A DNA stretch of 64,000 nt from contig NZ_JACSDI010000018.1 in assembly GCF_022410515.1 (NCBI RefSeq), positions 1 to 64,000 on the forward strand. Direction: 5' to 3'. Below the pieces are notes generated by a model. It did not search any database, was not told the origin of the DNA, and worked only from the letters and a program-made list of their open reading frames with translations. Of this stretch, positions 18,899-29,151 are shown piece after piece. Source of the DNA: Shewanella cutis (GTDB taxonomy: Bacteria > Pseudomonadota > Gammaproteobacteria > Enterobacterales > Shewanellaceae). Positions within the stretch are counted from its first letter, which is position 1, and the number at the start of each line of letters is the position of its first letter. Made by a program: the position numbers and the translations under genes.

Positions 18899-19033
18899 AG
18901 CGTTCTCTCACACTTTTGTCGTTATGAGTTAGATGATTGCAGTGGTAATGCTGCAATCGTTTGAGTGAGTCAATAAAGCCCCCACTTAATTTAAGATTAT
19001 CCTCAAAGTGAAAATAGATAACAAATAATGACA

Positions 19034-19049
19034 TGAGATCAAGATCTCA
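19034..19049. promoter_or_regulatory. Candidate CRP/FNR-type operator for fdnG
   Basis: TGAGATC-AA-GATCTCA is a perfect inverted repeat about 140 bases upstream of fdnG. Read as TGAGA-N6-TCTCA it differs from the CRP consensus TGTGA-N6-TCACA by one base in each half, so a CRP-family regulator is a reasonable guess. No binding data are available from sequence. Confidence 0.35.
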
Positions 19050-19411
19050 AATGACCAACAACAGGATTAACCACCAAAAAACAAGATTAAAAAAATTAAA
19101 TTAAGAATATAAAACCAAAATATAGACACAAATAAGCAATTAAATTCAAATTACACACAAAGACATTTTGTCCACATCAACAAGCCCATTTTGTCTCACA
19201 ATAGACAATTAAGGTTATAACGAACATTAATTTAAGGCACAAAAAGAATAACAAAAGACTAAAACAGTGTCAGATTTACTTGTTTTAGATGGATAGACAG
19301 CCACAAAAACTGACAATGTAAAGATTGGATAAAAAAACACTCTTCCTACGGTGTTAAACGCACCTAAAGTACAAAGTGCAAAAACAGCGAAATCGCCGGA
19401 TAAGATAGACA

Positions 19412-19438
19412 AAAGGCATAGCAAATCGCTATGCCTTT
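19412..19438 (-). terminator. hutH terminator
   Basis: An 11-bp stem, AAAGGCATAGC against GCTATGCCTTT, lies about 70 bases after the hutH stop and runs into TTTTGTC on the minus strand. Confidence 0.8.
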
Positions 19439-19506
19439 CACTTTATAGGGCGCTTGCTTCAGCACTTTTCACCCGCTGAGGGGTTATCGGCACCAAAGAC
19501 TATGCA

Positions 19507-21048
19507 TTACAGACTCGGCAATACGCCTTGGGGCAAATACGCATTAAAGCTGGCGGTGTACAGCAGATCGGTTGCCGCTTCGATATCCGGCGCGAAATAT
19601 CTGTCTTTATCGTAGTAGGCAACCACTTCGCGTAGCTCGGCTTTGGCTTTGGCAACCGCCGCACTTGGCATTAATGGCGCGCGGAAATCCAACCCTTGGG
19701 CGGCAGCTAACAATTCAATCGCTAACACGCCGCGGGTGTTTTCACTCATATCCCGCAAACGGCGCGCCGCAAAGGTCGCCATAGACACATGGTCTTCTTG
19801 GTTGGCCGAGGTTGGCAAGCTGTCGACCGAGGCTGGATGGGCGTAGGTTTTGTTTTCAGAGGCTAATGCCGCCGCGGTTACTTGGGCGATCATAAAGCCC
19901 GAGTTCACCCCGCCGTTTTTCACTAGGAAAGGTGGCAATTTAGACAGGCTAGAGTCGATGAGCAGCGCAATACGACGCTCTGCAATCGCGCCTAATTCGG
20001 CAATCGCAATCGCCAAATTATCCGCAGCCATAGCGACTGGTTCGGCGTGGAAGTTACCGCCAGAGATAATATCGCCAGTATCTTGGAATACCAGCGGGTT
20101 ATCGGTCACGCCATTGGCCTCAGTGCCTAACACTTCCGCCGCTTGGCGAATTTGCGTTAAGCAAGCGCCTAGCACCTGTGGTTGGCAGCGTAGTGAGTAA
20201 GGGTCTTGTACCTTTTCACAGTTTGCATGGCTTAAGCTGATTTCAGACTCTTCACCCAACAGATGACGGAACACCATAGCTGAATCGATTTGACCTTTTT
20301 GACCACGGGCCGCATGGATGCGTGGGTCAAACGGGCTACGGCTACCCATGGCCGCCTCAACGCTCATCGCGCCAATCACTGAGCTGGCAGCAAACAAGTC
20401 TTCAGCGTGGAACAAGCCTTCCAGCGCCAGCGCGGTAGAAGCCTGAGTACCGTTGAGCAGGGCTAAGCCTTCCTTCGCGGCTAAATCGATTGGCTTGAGG
20501 CCGGCGATTTCTAAACCTTCGGCGGCCGAAATTAACTCGCCTCGATAGCTCATCTCGCCTTCACCCAACAGCGGCAAACACATATGAGCTAACGGCGCTA
20601 AGTCACCAGAGGCACCCACAGAACCTTTTTCAGGCACGCAAGGGTATACCTCAGCATTCACTAAACTGATTAAAAAGTTAATCACTTCTAAACGAATGCC
20701 AGAAAAACCACGGCTTAAGGAGTTGATTTTTAACACCATCATCAAGCGCACAGTGGCGTCTTGCATATATTGGCCCGTGCCCGCCGCGTGGGATAACACG
20801 ATAGAACGTTGCAGCAATTGCAGATCTTCCGGGGCAATCTTAGTGTTGGCTAGTAGACCAAAACCTGTGTTGATGCCGTAAACAGTGCGACCTTCATCCA
20901 GCACCTTTTGCACGATTTGCGCGCTGGTATTGATGTCGTTTATCGCCTCTGGTGCCAGTTCTAGCGTCAGTTTATGGCGGCTGATTTGACGCAGTTGCGC
21001 CAGACTTAAACTGCCAGGCGTTAATACTAAATGATTGACTGATTTCAT
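19507..21048 (-). CDS. hutH: HutH, histidine ammonia-lyase
   Basis: A 513-residue enzyme that removes ammonia from histidine to give urocanate, the first step of histidine breakdown. The MIO cofactor triad Ala146-Ser147-Gly148 lies in [11 protein letters not shown]. Other family blocks ([37 protein letters not shown]) are intact. The ATG at 21048 is chosen because it gives the usual N-terminus (MKSVNHL); a GTG 11 codons upstream is also open. It is second in the hutUH operon, with 47 bases separating it from hutU. Confidence 0.95.
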   Translation of the reverse strand: MKSVNHLVLTPGSLSLAQLRQISRHKLTLELAPEAINDINTSAQIVQKVLDEGRTVYGINTGFGLLANTKIAPEDLQLLQRSIVLSHAAGTGQYMQDATVRLMMVLKINSLSRGFSGIRLEVINFLISLVNAEVYPCVPEKGSVGASGDLAPLAHMCLPLLGEGEMSYRGELISAAEGLEIAGLKPIDLAAKEGLALLNGTQASTALALEGLFHAEDLFAASSVIGAMSVEAAMGSRSPFDPRIHAARGQKGQIDSAMVFRHLLGEESEISLSHANCEKVQDPYSLRCQPQVLGACLTQIRQAAEVLGTEANGVTDNPLVFQDTGDIISGGNFHAEPVAMAADNLAIAIAELGAIAERRIALLIDSSLSKLPPFLVKNGGVNSGFMIAQVTAAALASENKTYAHPASVDSLPTSANQEDHVSMATFAARRLRDMSENTRGVLAIELLAAAQGLDFRAPLMPSAAVAKAKAELREVVAYYDKDRYFAPDIEAATDLLYTASFNAYLPQGVLPSL

Positions 21049-21095
21049 TTTTACATCCGTATTCTTGTCGTTGTTTTTCACGGTTTGTTGAATAG

Positions 21096-22766
21096 TTAGT
21101 CTTTAAGCATGGGCAGATCTAAGCCCTGCTCCTTGGCGCAGTTTTTCGCGATCTCGTAACCTGCATCGGCATGGCGCATCACGCCTGTCGCGGGGTCGTT
21201 CCACAGCACGCGGCCAACACGTTTAGCGGCGGCCTCGGTGCCGTCACACACGATCACCACGCCCGAGTGTTGGCTAAAGCCCATGCCTACACCACCGCCG
21301 TGGTGCAAGGATACCCAAGTGGCACCGCTGGCAGTGTTGAGCAGCGCGTTCAGTAACGGCCAATCGGATACTGCATCTGAACCGTCCAGCATAGATTCGG
21401 TTTCACGGTTAGGGCTGGCGACTGAGCCTGAGTCTAAGTGGTCACGACCAATGACGATGGGCGCCGACAGCTCGCCGTTTTTCACCATCTCGTTAAAGGC
21501 TTGAGCTAGACGCGCACGGTCCTTTAAACCCACCCAGCAGATACGCGCAGGCAGACCTTGGAAGGCGATTCGTTCGCGCGCCATATCTAACCAGTTGTGT
21601 AGGTGTGGATTGTCGGGGATAAGCTCTTTGACTTTGGCATCGGTCTTATAGATATCTTCAGGGTCGCCAGATAACGCCACCCAACGGAACGGGCCGATAC
21701 CTTCGCAGAACAGTGGGCGAATATAAGCAGGCACAAAACCAGGGAAATCAAAGGCGTTTTTAACGCCGGTTTCGAAGGCCATTTGGCGAATGTTGTTACC
21801 ATAGTCTAAGGTCGCTGCGCCTGCCGCTTGCAGATCCAGCATGGCTTGCACCTGTACCGCCATCGAGGCTTTAGCCGCTTTAACGACGGCTGCTTCGTCT
21901 GTTTTACGCATGTCAGCCGCTTGCGCCATGGTCCAGCTCTGTGGCAAATAGCCGTTCAGCGGATCGTGGGCAGAGGTTTGGTCAGTCACCACATCAGGAG
22001 TAATGCCACGCTTCACTAATTCGGCAAACACATCGGCAGCGTTAGCTAATAAACCCACAGAGACTGGCTTGCCCGCTTGGTTCGCCGCTTCAATCATTGC
22101 TAGAGCTTCATCAAGCGAAGTGGCTTTTTTATCAACATAACGAGTACGCAGACGGAAATCGATGCGAGTCTCGTCGACTTCACAAGCTAATACCGAGAAG
22201 CCAGCCATAGTACCCGCCAGCGTTTGCGCGCCGCCCATACCACCTAAGCCGCCAGTGAGGATCCATTTACCTTTTGAGATGCCGCCAAAGTGTTGTTTTG
22301 CCACAGCCACAAAGGTTTCGTAGGTACCTTGAACAATGCCCTGAGTCCCAATATAAATCCAAGAACCCGCGGTCATCTGGCCATACATGGCCAAACCTTG
22401 CTTATCTAACTCGTTGAAGTGTTCCCAGTTTGCCCAATGTGGCACTAGGTTTGAGTTAGCAATCAGCACGCGCGGTGCATCCGCGTGGGTGCGGAATACA
22501 CCTACGGGTTTGCCCGATTGCACCAATAAGGTTTCATCGTCTTCGAGACGTTTTAGCACTTCGATAATCTTGTCGTAGCAGTCCCAGTCGCGGGCCGCGC
22601 GGCCGATACCACCATAGACGACTAAGTCTTCTGGGCGCTCGGCGACATCGGGATGTAAGTTGTTCATTAACATGCGCATTGGCGCTTCGGTTAACCAGCT
22701 TTTACAGCTTAATTGGCTACCATGGGGCGCAATAATACGGCGGCTTGGGTCGTGTCGCTTGTCCAT
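21096..22766 (-). CDS. hutU: HutU, urocanate hydratase
   Basis: A 556-residue NAD-dependent enzyme that hydrates urocanate to imidazolonepropionate. The glycine-rich [13 protein letters not shown]-binding block and the [15 protein letters not shown] and [11 protein letters not shown] motifs are clear. The start at 22766 ([10 protein letters not shown]) has a strong GAGGA site before it and gives the normal family length; open sequence continues upstream for 36 codons but lacks such support. It lies 127 bases downstream of hutC in the same direction and is probably controlled by it. Confidence 0.94.
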   Translation of the reverse strand: MDKRHDPSRRIIAPHGSQLSCKSWLTEAPMRMLMNNLHPDVAERPEDLVVYGGIGRAARDWDCYDKIIEVLKRLEDDETLLVQSGKPVGVFRTHADAPRVLIANSNLVPHWANWEHFNELDKQGLAMYGQMTAGSWIYIGTQGIVQGTYETFVAVAKQHFGGISKGKWILTGGLGGMGGAQTLAGTMAGFSVLACEVDETRIDFRLRTRYVDKKATSLDEALAMIEAANQAGKPVSVGLLANAADVFAELVKRGITPDVVTDQTSAHDPLNGYLPQSWTMAQAADMRKTDEAAVVKAAKASMAVQVQAMLDLQAAGAATLDYGNNIRQMAFETGVKNAFDFPGFVPAYIRPLFCEGIGPFRWVALSGDPEDIYKTDAKVKELIPDNPHLHNWLDMARERIAFQGLPARICWVGLKDRARLAQAFNEMVKNGELSAPIVIGRDHLDSGSVASPNRETESMLDGSDAVSDWPLLNALLNTASGATWVSLHHGGGVGMGFSQHSGVVIVCDGTEAAAKRVGRVLWNDPATGVMRHADAGYEIAKNCAKEQGLDLPMLKD

Positions 22767-22893
22767 TGAGATGTCCTCTTTCAACCTGTTGAACTCACTC
22801 GCCATTTGGCTAAGTGCTATTGTTTTTATTGTGTTTTTGTTGCTAAAAATCGGATGAATACCATAAGCATTCACCTCTTCTTGCGTGACGCTA

Positions 22894-23598
22894 TTAATTG
22901 AATGTCAGGTGACCGCCGAGCTTAAAGCGGCTACCCGGGTGTACTAATTTGGCAAAACTCACCACCCCTTGGCGCGACCAAGTGCGGCGTGAAATCTGTA
23001 AACAGGGTTCGGTCGCCGGGATAGCTAACCTCTGCTGCAATTCGCTACTGGCAATAATGGCTTCGATGGTGTGGTGCGCCTCGGTCAATGGAGCCACCTG
23101 CGATAAGTATTCGTGGGGTGTTTGCTCGCTAAAGTCCTGCACTAAGTAATCGGGCGCAAAGGCGGGATTTACATAACGCTCCTCGACTTGCAGCGGCACG
23201 CCCTGCTCGCAATGCACTAACACCGAATGAAACACCGGACTGCCGAGCTCCAGCGCCAGTGCAATGGCGATAGGCGCGGTAGCGTTCACTTGCTCAAGTG
23301 CTAATTGCTGTACACTGTAACCATGACCACGGTCTTTAATTTCATCGGCAATGTTGCGGATCGCCAACATGGAGGATTGCGACTTTCGCCCCGCCACAAA
23401 GGTGCCCAGCCCCTGTGAACGTTCAAGCACGCCGTTGTCTGTCAGCTCTGTCAAGGCGCGACGCGCCGTCATCCTGCTACAGACAAACAACTCTGCCAGC
23501 TGATTTTCCGAGGGCACGCGGGCATTTTCTTCCCACTCACCGGACTCGATACAGCCAATGATGTATTGCTTTATTTCTGCAAACTTAGGCGTAGCCAA
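22894..23598 (-). CDS. hutC: HutC, GntR-family histidine utilisation repressor
   Basis: A 234-residue repressor with an N-terminal winged helix (about residues 10-75; [25 protein letters not shown]) and a C-terminal UTRA ligand domain (about 95-230). HutC proteins bind urocanate and release hut promoters. It is transcribed away from hutI, with a palindromic HutC-type site between them, so it probably controls itself, hutUH downstream and hutI. Confidence 0.92.
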   Translation of the reverse strand: MATPKFAEIKQYIIGCIESGEWEENARVPSENQLAELFVCSRMTARRALTELTDNGVLERSQGLGTFVAGRKSQSSMLAIRNIADEIKDRGHGYSVQQLALEQVNATAPIAIALALELGSPVFHSVLVHCEQGVPLQVEERYVNPAFAPDYLVQDFSEQTPHEYLSQVAPLTEAHHTIEAIIASSELQQRLAIPATEPCLQISRRTWSRQGVVSFAKLVHPGSRFKLGGHLTFN

Positions 23599-23620
23599 AA
23601 TACTTCCTCGGTATAAAAAT

Positions 23621-23697
23621 CTAGAATCTAGAATCTAGGTGCTAGGTGCTAGGTGCTAGGTGCTAGGTGCTAGGTGCAAGGTGCAAGGTGCAAGGTG
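23621..23697. repeat. Heptamer tandem repeat (11 units)
   Basis: Eleven uninterrupted 7-base units lie between hutC and hutI: two CTAGAAT, six CTAGGTG and three CAAGGTG. The array starts 22 bases before the hutC start codon, so it occupies the 5' leader or promoter of hutC. Clean tandem copies suggest a variable-number repeat prone to slippage. No protein frame spans it. Confidence 0.9.
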
Positions 23698-23740
23698 CTG
23701 GCACACTTTTAAACGTTCAAAATTACGGCTACAATCCTAG

Positions 23741-23754
23741 CTTGTATATACAAG
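23741..23754. promoter_or_regulatory. HutC operator
   Basis: CTTGTATATACAAG is a perfect 14-base palindrome matching the known HutC site type (a TGTATATACA core). A second partial copy (ATACAAG) follows six bases later. It lies between the divergent hutC and hutI genes, about 80 bases upstream of the hutI start. Confidence 0.8.
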
Positions 23755-23832
23755 TAAATACAAGCTAGCTCACATAACTTTCGACAATAAAGAGTTTGCG
23801 GGGCCAATATGCCAACGCAGCGAGGGATAACA

Positions 23833-25059
23833 ATGTCTTGGGATCAGGTTTGGATAGACGTAAACATAGCAACAATGGACCCTTCCATATCAGCACCTTA
23901 CGGCGCAATTACCCATGCGGCTATCGCAGTAAAAGACGGTAAAATAGCTTGGTTAGGCCCCCGCAGCGAATTGCCCGCCTTCGATGTATTGTCCATTCCA
24001 GTTTACAGGGGCAAGGGCGGTTGGATCACCCCCGGGCTGATTGATGCCCACACCCATTTAGTGTTTGCCGGCAATCGCGCCAACGAATTCGAGCTGCGTC
24101 TAAAGGGTGCCACCTACGAGGAAATCGCCCGCGCCGGCGGTGGGATTATTTCCACGGTTAACGCCTGCCGTGAGGCCGACGAAGCCGAGTTATTCGACCT
24201 CGGCCGCCAACGTTTAAATGCCTTGGCGAAGGAAGGCGTTACCACGGTTGAGATTAAATCTGGCTATGGCTTAGATACCGAAACCGAACTCAAAATCCTA
24301 CGTGTTGCCCGCGAACTGGGTAAACATCACCATGTGGATGTCAAAACCACCTTCCTCGGCGCTCACGCAGTGCCGCCCGAATTTAAAGACAATAGCGACG
24401 GCTATGTCGACTTAATAATCAATAAAATGCTGCCTGCGGTGATTGCCGAAAATCTTGCCGATGCGGTGGATGTGTTCTGTGAGAATATCGCCTTTAACCT
24501 AGAGCAAACCGAGCGCGTACTGAGCGCCGCCAAAGCGGCAGGCCTACAAGTCAAACTGCACGCCGAGCAATTATCCAATATGGGCGGCTCGGCATTAGCT
24601 GCACGCTTAGGGGCAAAGTCGGTTGATCATATTGAGTATCTGGATGAGGCTGGCGTTAAAACCTTAAGTGAAAGTGGCACCTGCGCCGTGCTGCTACCGG
24701 GAGCGTTTTACTTTTTGCGTGAAACTCAAAAACCGCCTATCGATTTATTGCGTCAATACGGTGTGCCTATGGTGCTCGCCAGCGACTTTAATCCCGGCTC
24801 ATCGCCCATCTGCTCGACCCTGCTGATGCTGAACATGGGTTGTACCCTATTCCGCTTAACTCCAGAGGAAGCCTTAGCTGGCCTAACACTCAATGCAGCC
24901 AAAGCACTAGGGATTGAAGATAAGGTCGGCAGTTTAGTGGTCGGCAAACAGGCGGATTTCTGTCTGTGGGATATCGCAACACCTGCGCAACTCGCCTATA
25001 GCTACGGGGTGAATCCCTGCAAGGATGTGGTGAAAAACGGCAAGCTAATCCATCAATAG
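23833..25059 (+). CDS. hutI: HutI, imidazolonepropionase
   Basis: A 408-residue amidohydrolase that opens the imidazolone ring to N-formimino-glutamate. The metal site HTH lies in [12 protein letters not shown]; further conserved blocks are [17 protein letters not shown] and [10 protein letters not shown]. The ATG at 23833 follows GAGGGA and gives the usual length; an upstream ATG eight codons earlier is less well placed. It is divergent from hutC and the only hut gene on the plus strand. No hutG or hutF is visible nearby. Confidence 0.95.
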   Translation: MSWDQVWIDVNIATMDPSISAPYGAITHAAIAVKDGKIAWLGPRSELPAFDVLSIPVYRGKGGWITPGLIDAHTHLVFAGNRANEFELRLKGATYEEIARAGGGIISTVNACREADEAELFDLGRQRLNALAKEGVTTVEIKSGYGLDTETELKILRVARELGKHHHVDVKTTFLGAHAVPPEFKDNSDGYVDLIINKMLPAVIAENLADAVDVFCENIAFNLEQTERVLSAAKAAGLQVKLHAEQLSNMGGSALAARLGAKSVDHIEYLDEAGVKTLSESGTCAVLLPGAFYFLRETQKPPIDLLRQYGVPMVLASDFNPGSSPICSTLLMLNMGCTLFRLTPEEALAGLTLNAAKALGIEDKVGSLVVGKQADFCLWDIATPAQLAYSYGVNPCKDVVKNGKLIHQ

Positions 25060-25393
25060 TTTCAAATACTTGGTCTATTTAACTGCAAGTCAGCCATCCT
25101 CAGTTAAATAGACCTTCTGACAATAGCGATAAAAGCTCCTGCACTAGACACTGCGCCTCAATGCAAAGATGCCAACGGCATAATCTTGATTTAGATGTAT
25201 TAGGTTACACTACCAACCCCGACCCACACCTAACACATTGAAATAAAAATAAAATTTAAAATCTCATGTGATTTTCTGCAAATAACAACATTTTTATCCT
25301 CAAATAGGAAAAATGTCCGTTTTTTTAACGAAAAAATCTTGAATGATTCATCTCTATAAAATGATCTATTACCAGATGATGATGGATGAACCT
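25060..25393. other. Intergenic region, hutI to nucleoside transporter
   Basis: No gene seen. Apart from the hairpin after hutI the segment turns AT-rich from about 25,230, with TGTGATTTTCTGC near 25,268 as a weak CRP-like half site before the nucleoside module. Confidence 0.4.
25072..25114 (+). terminator. Stem-loop after hutI
   Basis: A perfect 14-bp stem, GGTCTATTTAACTG against CAGTTAAATAGACC, with a 15-base loop lies 12 bases after the stop codon. The run of T's is poor, so termination may be weak or Rho-assisted. Confidence 0.55.
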
Positions 25394-26614
25394 ATGTCAA
25401 CAATCATGAGTTGTATCGGTATTGCTGTTCTAGTCTTAATTGGTTATCTGTTCTCCGAAAATAAACGCCAAATAAAATTTAAAACCATTGCAGGAGCATT
25501 AGCACTTCAAATTTTACTGGGTGCATTTGTTATGTTTGTACCTGCAGGCGTCACCATCATTGAAGCCATGAGCAGTGGCGTCAACAGTGTGATTGCCTTT
25601 TCAAATTCTGGTTTAACCTTTGTTTTTGGCGATCTAGCTAACTATAAATTAGGCTTTGTTTTCGTTATCAACGTACTTTGTGTAGTGATATTTATCTCCG
25701 CCTTAATCTCGGTACTCTACTACCTAAAAGTCATGCAATTTATCATTAATATCATTGGTGGCGGACTATCTAAGGTATTAGGAACCAGTAAAGCTGAATC
25801 CCTTTCTGCCACAGCAAATATCTTTGTCGGTCCGATTGAAGCCCCATCGATGGTTCGACCCTTAGTCAAAAACATGACCCGCTCCGAGTTATTTGCCGTT
25901 ATGACAGGTGGATTAGCCAGTGTTGCGGGGGGCACAATGGTGGGATATATCAACCTAGGTATTGATCCTAAATATATTCTAACAGCTTGTTTTATGACCG
26001 CTCCAGCAGGCCTGTTATTTGCAAAATTACTCTGCCCACAAACGGAGCACAATTTAGTTAATAATGACAATAAAATCGAAGACGCTGATCAGCCAAAAGG
26101 ATTATTAGCAGCCATAACCGATGGTTCTTTAATGGGCATGAACCAAGTCATTACTGTAACGGCGTTATTAGTTTCATTTGTAGCCATTATTGCATTATTA
26201 AATGGCATCATTGGTAGTATCGGCAATTTATTTAGTATCGATAAACTTACATTGGAAATGATTATTGGCTATTTGCTATCTCCATTAGCATTCCTCATGG
26301 GAGTCCCTTGGTCTGAGGCAATACCAGCAGCTTCAATTATTGGCCAAAAAATTGCCATTAATGAATTTGTTGCTTATATCAGCTTCTTAGAGGTATCGAA
26401 TACTCTTTCAGATAAAACACAGGCCATTGTTGTCTTTAGCCTATGTGGATTTGCCAATATTGGCTCACTTGCTATGGTCGTTGGTGGTATCGCTGCCATG
26501 TGTCCAGATAAACGAGAACTCATCACTCAAATTGGCCCAAGGGTACTTTTAGCCGCAATCTTGGCCAATTTAATGTCCGGTACTATTGCTGGCGCCCTAG
26601 TGTCATTAATGTAA
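25394..26614 (+). CDS. CNT/NupC-family nucleoside transporter
   Basis: A 406-residue inner-membrane transporter of the concentrative nucleoside family with about ten helices, family blocks such as GGGLSKVLGTSKAESLSATANIFVG-type sequence (about residues 118-143), the EAPSMVRP loop and the C-terminal SLCGFANIGSL motif. It imports nucleosides with H+ or Na+. The start at 25394 (MSTIMSC) is favoured by GGATG upstream; open sequence begins 17 codons earlier. It lies 14 bases upstream of deoD, so transporter and phosphorylase are one operon. Confidence 0.88.
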   Translation: MSTIMSCIGIAVLVLIGYLFSENKRQIKFKTIAGALALQILLGAFVMFVPAGVTIIEAMSSGVNSVIAFSNSGLTFVFGDLANYKLGFVFVINVLCVVIFISALISVLYYLKVMQFIINIIGGGLSKVLGTSKAESLSATANIFVGPIEAPSMVRPLVKNMTRSELFAVMTGGLASVAGGTMVGYINLGIDPKYILTACFMTAPAGLLFAKLLCPQTEHNLVNNDNKIEDADQPKGLLAAITDGSLMGMNQVITVTALLVSFVAIIALLNGIIGSIGNLFSIDKLTLEMIIGYLLSPLAFLMGVPWSEAIPAASIIGQKIAINEFVAYISFLEVSNTLSDKTQAIVVFSLCGFANIGSLAMVVGGIAAMCPDKRELITQIGPRVLLAAILANLMSGTIAGALVSLM

Positions 26615-26628
26615 TTTAGAGGTGAAAC

Positions 26629-27339
26629 ATGTCGACTCCACATATCAATGCCAATCCTGGTGACTTTGCAAAAACAATTATTATGTCTGGTGACCCACTC
26701 AGAGCAAAACTCATTGCAGAAACTTATTTAGAGGATGTAAAGGAAGTCACTAATGTCCGTGGAATATTAGGTTTTACTGGGAAATATAAATCTAAAGATA
26801 TTTCGATTATGGGTCATGGCATGGGCGCACCTTCAGCCTCGATTTATTTTCATGAACTGATGACAACCTACGGCGTTAAAAACTTTATTCGTGTTGGTAG
26901 TTGTGGTGCCATATCAGATAATATTCAGCTGAAAGATTTAATTGTTGCCATGGGAGCCTCAACAGACTCAAAAATAAATCGCATTCGCTTTTTAGACCAC
27001 GATCTGGCAGCCATTGCAAACTTTGACATGTTACAGGCCTGTATTGAAGTGTTAAAAACGACGACCATTAACTATAAAGTCGGCAACGTGTTTTCATCTG
27101 ATCTATTTTATCGACCAAATGAAAATGACTATACCCTGATGGCAAAATATGGCGTACTAGGTGTCGAAATGGAAGTAAACGCTCTTTATGCGCTTGCTGC
27201 AGAACACCAATGCCGCGCACTCGCTCTTTGTACCGTTACAGACCATATTACCCAGCATGAACATTTAACGGCTGACGAACGCAGAACCGATCTCCATGAA
27301 ATGGTTAAAGTCGCATTAGAAACGGCCATTAAATTTTAA
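26629..27339 (+). CDS. deoD: DeoD-type purine nucleoside phosphorylase
   Basis: A 236-residue enzyme splitting purine nucleosides with phosphate into base and (deoxy)ribose-1-phosphate. The phosphate-binding MSGDPLRAK, GHGMGAPS and RVGSCGAI blocks and the nucleoside-binding GVEMEVNALYALA segment are present. The final catalytic aspartate region reads TVTDHITQHE, slightly different from the usual TVSDH form. It is more AT-rich than typical chromosomal neighbours, so it is probably a second, acquired copy tied to the adjacent transporter rather than the housekeeping deo gene. Confidence 0.9.
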   Translation: MSTPHINANPGDFAKTIIMSGDPLRAKLIAETYLEDVKEVTNVRGILGFTGKYKSKDISIMGHGMGAPSASIYFHELMTTYGVKNFIRVGSCGAISDNIQLKDLIVAMGASTDSKINRIRFLDHDLAAIANFDMLQACIEVLKTTTINYKVGNVFSSDLFYRPNENDYTLMAKYGVLGVEMEVNALYALAAEHQCRALALCTVTDHITQHEHLTADERRTDLHEMVKVALETAIKF

Positions 27340-27495
27340 TCCATTTAATGTGGTTAAAGCGTATCGAATAAATCTTAACTTAATGCGTTTTAACCACTCT
27401 CACCAAATTCATACTCCAGGGTAGTGATTGCTATTCAATACTGCGATAGTATACTTGTATACAAATAACATGTTTTGAATATGTAACAAATACTT

Positions 27496-28092
27496 ATGGA
27501 TGATATCGCTACTATTGTTAAAGCTATTGGTATTGCAGAGATTAAATACCATAAGAACTCCTACTTGCTGAGACAATCTAAGCATGTTTCTGAACTCATA
27601 TTCTGTGAAAATGCCAACCTAACCGTTTCTTATATAAACTCGAGTGGTAATGAATTCATTCTTAAAGTTGAAGATAATTACTGCGGATTTTTAGGTGAAA
27701 TGGAGTTTTTCCAAGAAAATAACCGTGCTTTATTTAGCATAAAAGCAAATAAATCCGGCGTGATGTATCGAATATCTAAAGCTAATTTTATAAAAATTGT
27801 AGAAAAAGATTCAAATATGTTCATGTATATTATGTCATTAATTACAAAAAGATATAATCGAAATATGCACGAACTTATCAGCAATCTGACACAATCGACA
27901 AAAGTGAGCATTATCAACCAAATATTAGAAGCTAAAAACTTAGCAAACGAAGAACAATTTAAGCTTTCGTCAACCCTAGGTGCAAAAAGACTCGGAATAA
28001 CAACACGCTCATACCGTAGAATAATTAATGAACTCATCCAAGAAGGGCGAATAATTAAAATAAAGCCATTTTATAAAATAATTAACTTGTAG
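27496..28092 (+). CDS. CRP/FNR-family regulator, YeiL-like
   Basis: A 198-residue protein with a cyclic-nucleotide-binding beta-roll (about residues 10-115) and a C-terminal winged helix (about 145-198; LGAKRLGITTRSYRRIINELIQEG). No cysteine cluster for an iron-sulfur centre is obvious. YeiL-type CRP proteins lie near nucleoside genes in E. coli, and here the gene follows the transporter-deoD pair, so it may regulate nucleoside uptake. A GTATAC-TT-GTATAC repeat (27449-27462) lies in its upstream gap and could be its operator. Very AT-rich; possibly acquired with the two genes before it. Confidence 0.75.
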   Translation: MDDIATIVKAIGIAEIKYHKNSYLLRQSKHVSELIFCENANLTVSYINSSGNEFILKVEDNYCGFLGEMEFFQENNRALFSIKANKSGVMYRISKANFIKIVEKDSNMFMYIMSLITKRYNRNMHELISNLTQSTKVSIINQILEAKNLANEEQFKLSSTLGAKRLGITTRSYRRIINELIQEGRIIKIKPFYKIINL

Positions 28093-28252
28093 CGTTTATT
28101 TTTACTCTACAAAAAATTATTTTGTAAAAAAACAATTCATCTAAACACTTGGCATATAAGTGGCAATAATGGCGATTTAACACAAAATACCATCCGCGCA
28201 TCAAGCGTATAACTAAGTAATCGCGCGGACGGGTTAATTCTCACTTTACACA

Positions 28253-28795
28253 TTAAAAGCCGTATTTTTGGCTAACATCCGCTAACAATGCCTGCCACTT
28301 GGGATAGCTTGATAACTCCCCATTCCATGGCGCCATGGTCTTTTCTATCTCAGGCTTTTGCCCTTGCTTTAACTGATATAAATAAGCAAACGCTGAGGCG
28401 CGATAATTAGCAAGACAATGAACTAACACCTTTTTCCCCTTATGCTGATCCATTGCTGTAAAGAAGGCTTCAACATCTTCTACTTTAGGGTTTTGCCAAT
28501 CCACAGGAATATACACGTACTCCATTCCAGCCTGAGTCACGAGTTTTCTTTCATTTGGATGGGCATCTTTACTGCTATCGGGCATAAGATTGATCACCAC
28601 ATCCACACCAGCCTGTTTAAGCTGCGCAAACTGTTGCTCACTCGGCAAGCCCGAGCTTAATAACTGCGGCGCTTGCTGCTGTAATGCCCTCACTTCCTTT
28701 ATCTTTTCAAACGATTCAGATTCAATAGTGGCATTCGCCAGCGGAGCCCCTAAAAGCAGGGCAAAAACAAGGCTCGAAAGTGCGGGTTTTCTCAT
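28253..28795 (-). CDS. Periplasmic PTP-like phosphatase
   Basis: A 180-residue protein with a signal peptide (MRKPALSSLVF..., cleavage near LANAT) and a compact dual-specificity/tyrosine phosphatase-like fold. The P-loop reads VHCLANYRAS: a cysteine and arginine separated by four residues, one fewer than the classic CX5R loop. Related bacterial proteins with an HCxxNxR loop are annotated only as phosphatase family members, so the substrate is unknown. The ATG at 28795 is chosen because AAGGAG precedes it at good spacing; an earlier ATG gives a seven-residue longer N-terminus. Confidence 0.7.
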   Translation of the reverse strand: MRKPALSSLVFALLLGAPLANATIESESFEKIKEVRALQQQAPQLLSSGLPSEQQFAQLKQAGVDVVINLMPDSSKDAHPNERKLVTQAGMEYVYIPVDWQNPKVEDVEAFFTAMDQHKGKKVLVHCLANYRASAFAYLYQLKQGQKPEIEKTMAPWNGELSSYPKWQALLADVSQKYGF

Positions 28796-29151
28796 CAACA
28801 ACTCCTTGGTTAACATAAAATCAGAGGCTTGCTTAATGCTCTGATAATCCCTTATTAGCTAAGTTCAGCAAATATCGAAACCGATGCAAAAACCTTTGAG
28901 CAAGTACTCATTTTTTGGCGGCTGGAGAGTCTCCACTACGTCGTCCACTCAATACTGCTAAGCGGGAATCCAACATTTGGCAACTAAATAGAGCGTTGAA
29001 TACAAGGCGGGAGCTAATGCTAATAGGGACTGATTTTAAACCGAGAGAGCAAGTCTCAACCGAATTATGGTAAAGCGCGGCATAAAAATTTCTTTGTTTA
29101 ATAGTTAACCAGAACATAGTCTGCCATTAAAAATGGGAGTTCATTCTTTCC
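28796..29151. other. Intergenic region, no feature recognised
   Basis: About 350 bases with no convincing gene, RNA or repeat. A short palindrome GGAGAGTCTCC lies near 28,923. The sequence has the feel of a decayed region next to the truncated membrane gene that follows. Confidence 0.4.

Larger units (their letters stand above)
18899..19506. other. AT-rich control region upstream of fdnG
   Basis: No convincing gene lies in these roughly 600 bases between fdnG and hutH. The segment is markedly AT-rich. It contains the palindrome at 19034-19049, three ATTTTGTC/TTTTGTC words near 19,160-19,200, and the hutH terminator at 19412-19438. It is the natural place for anaerobic control of fdnGHI. Confidence 0.5.

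Noticed and set aside
23621-23697. Heptamer array as a CRISPR
   Set aside because: Units are 7 bases with no spacers, and no cas genes are present.
27449-27462. A second HutC operator upstream of the CRP-like gene
   Set aside because: The GTATAC-TT-GTATAC sequence lacks the CTTG/CAAG arms and is far from hut genes; noted only as a possible operator for the local regulator.
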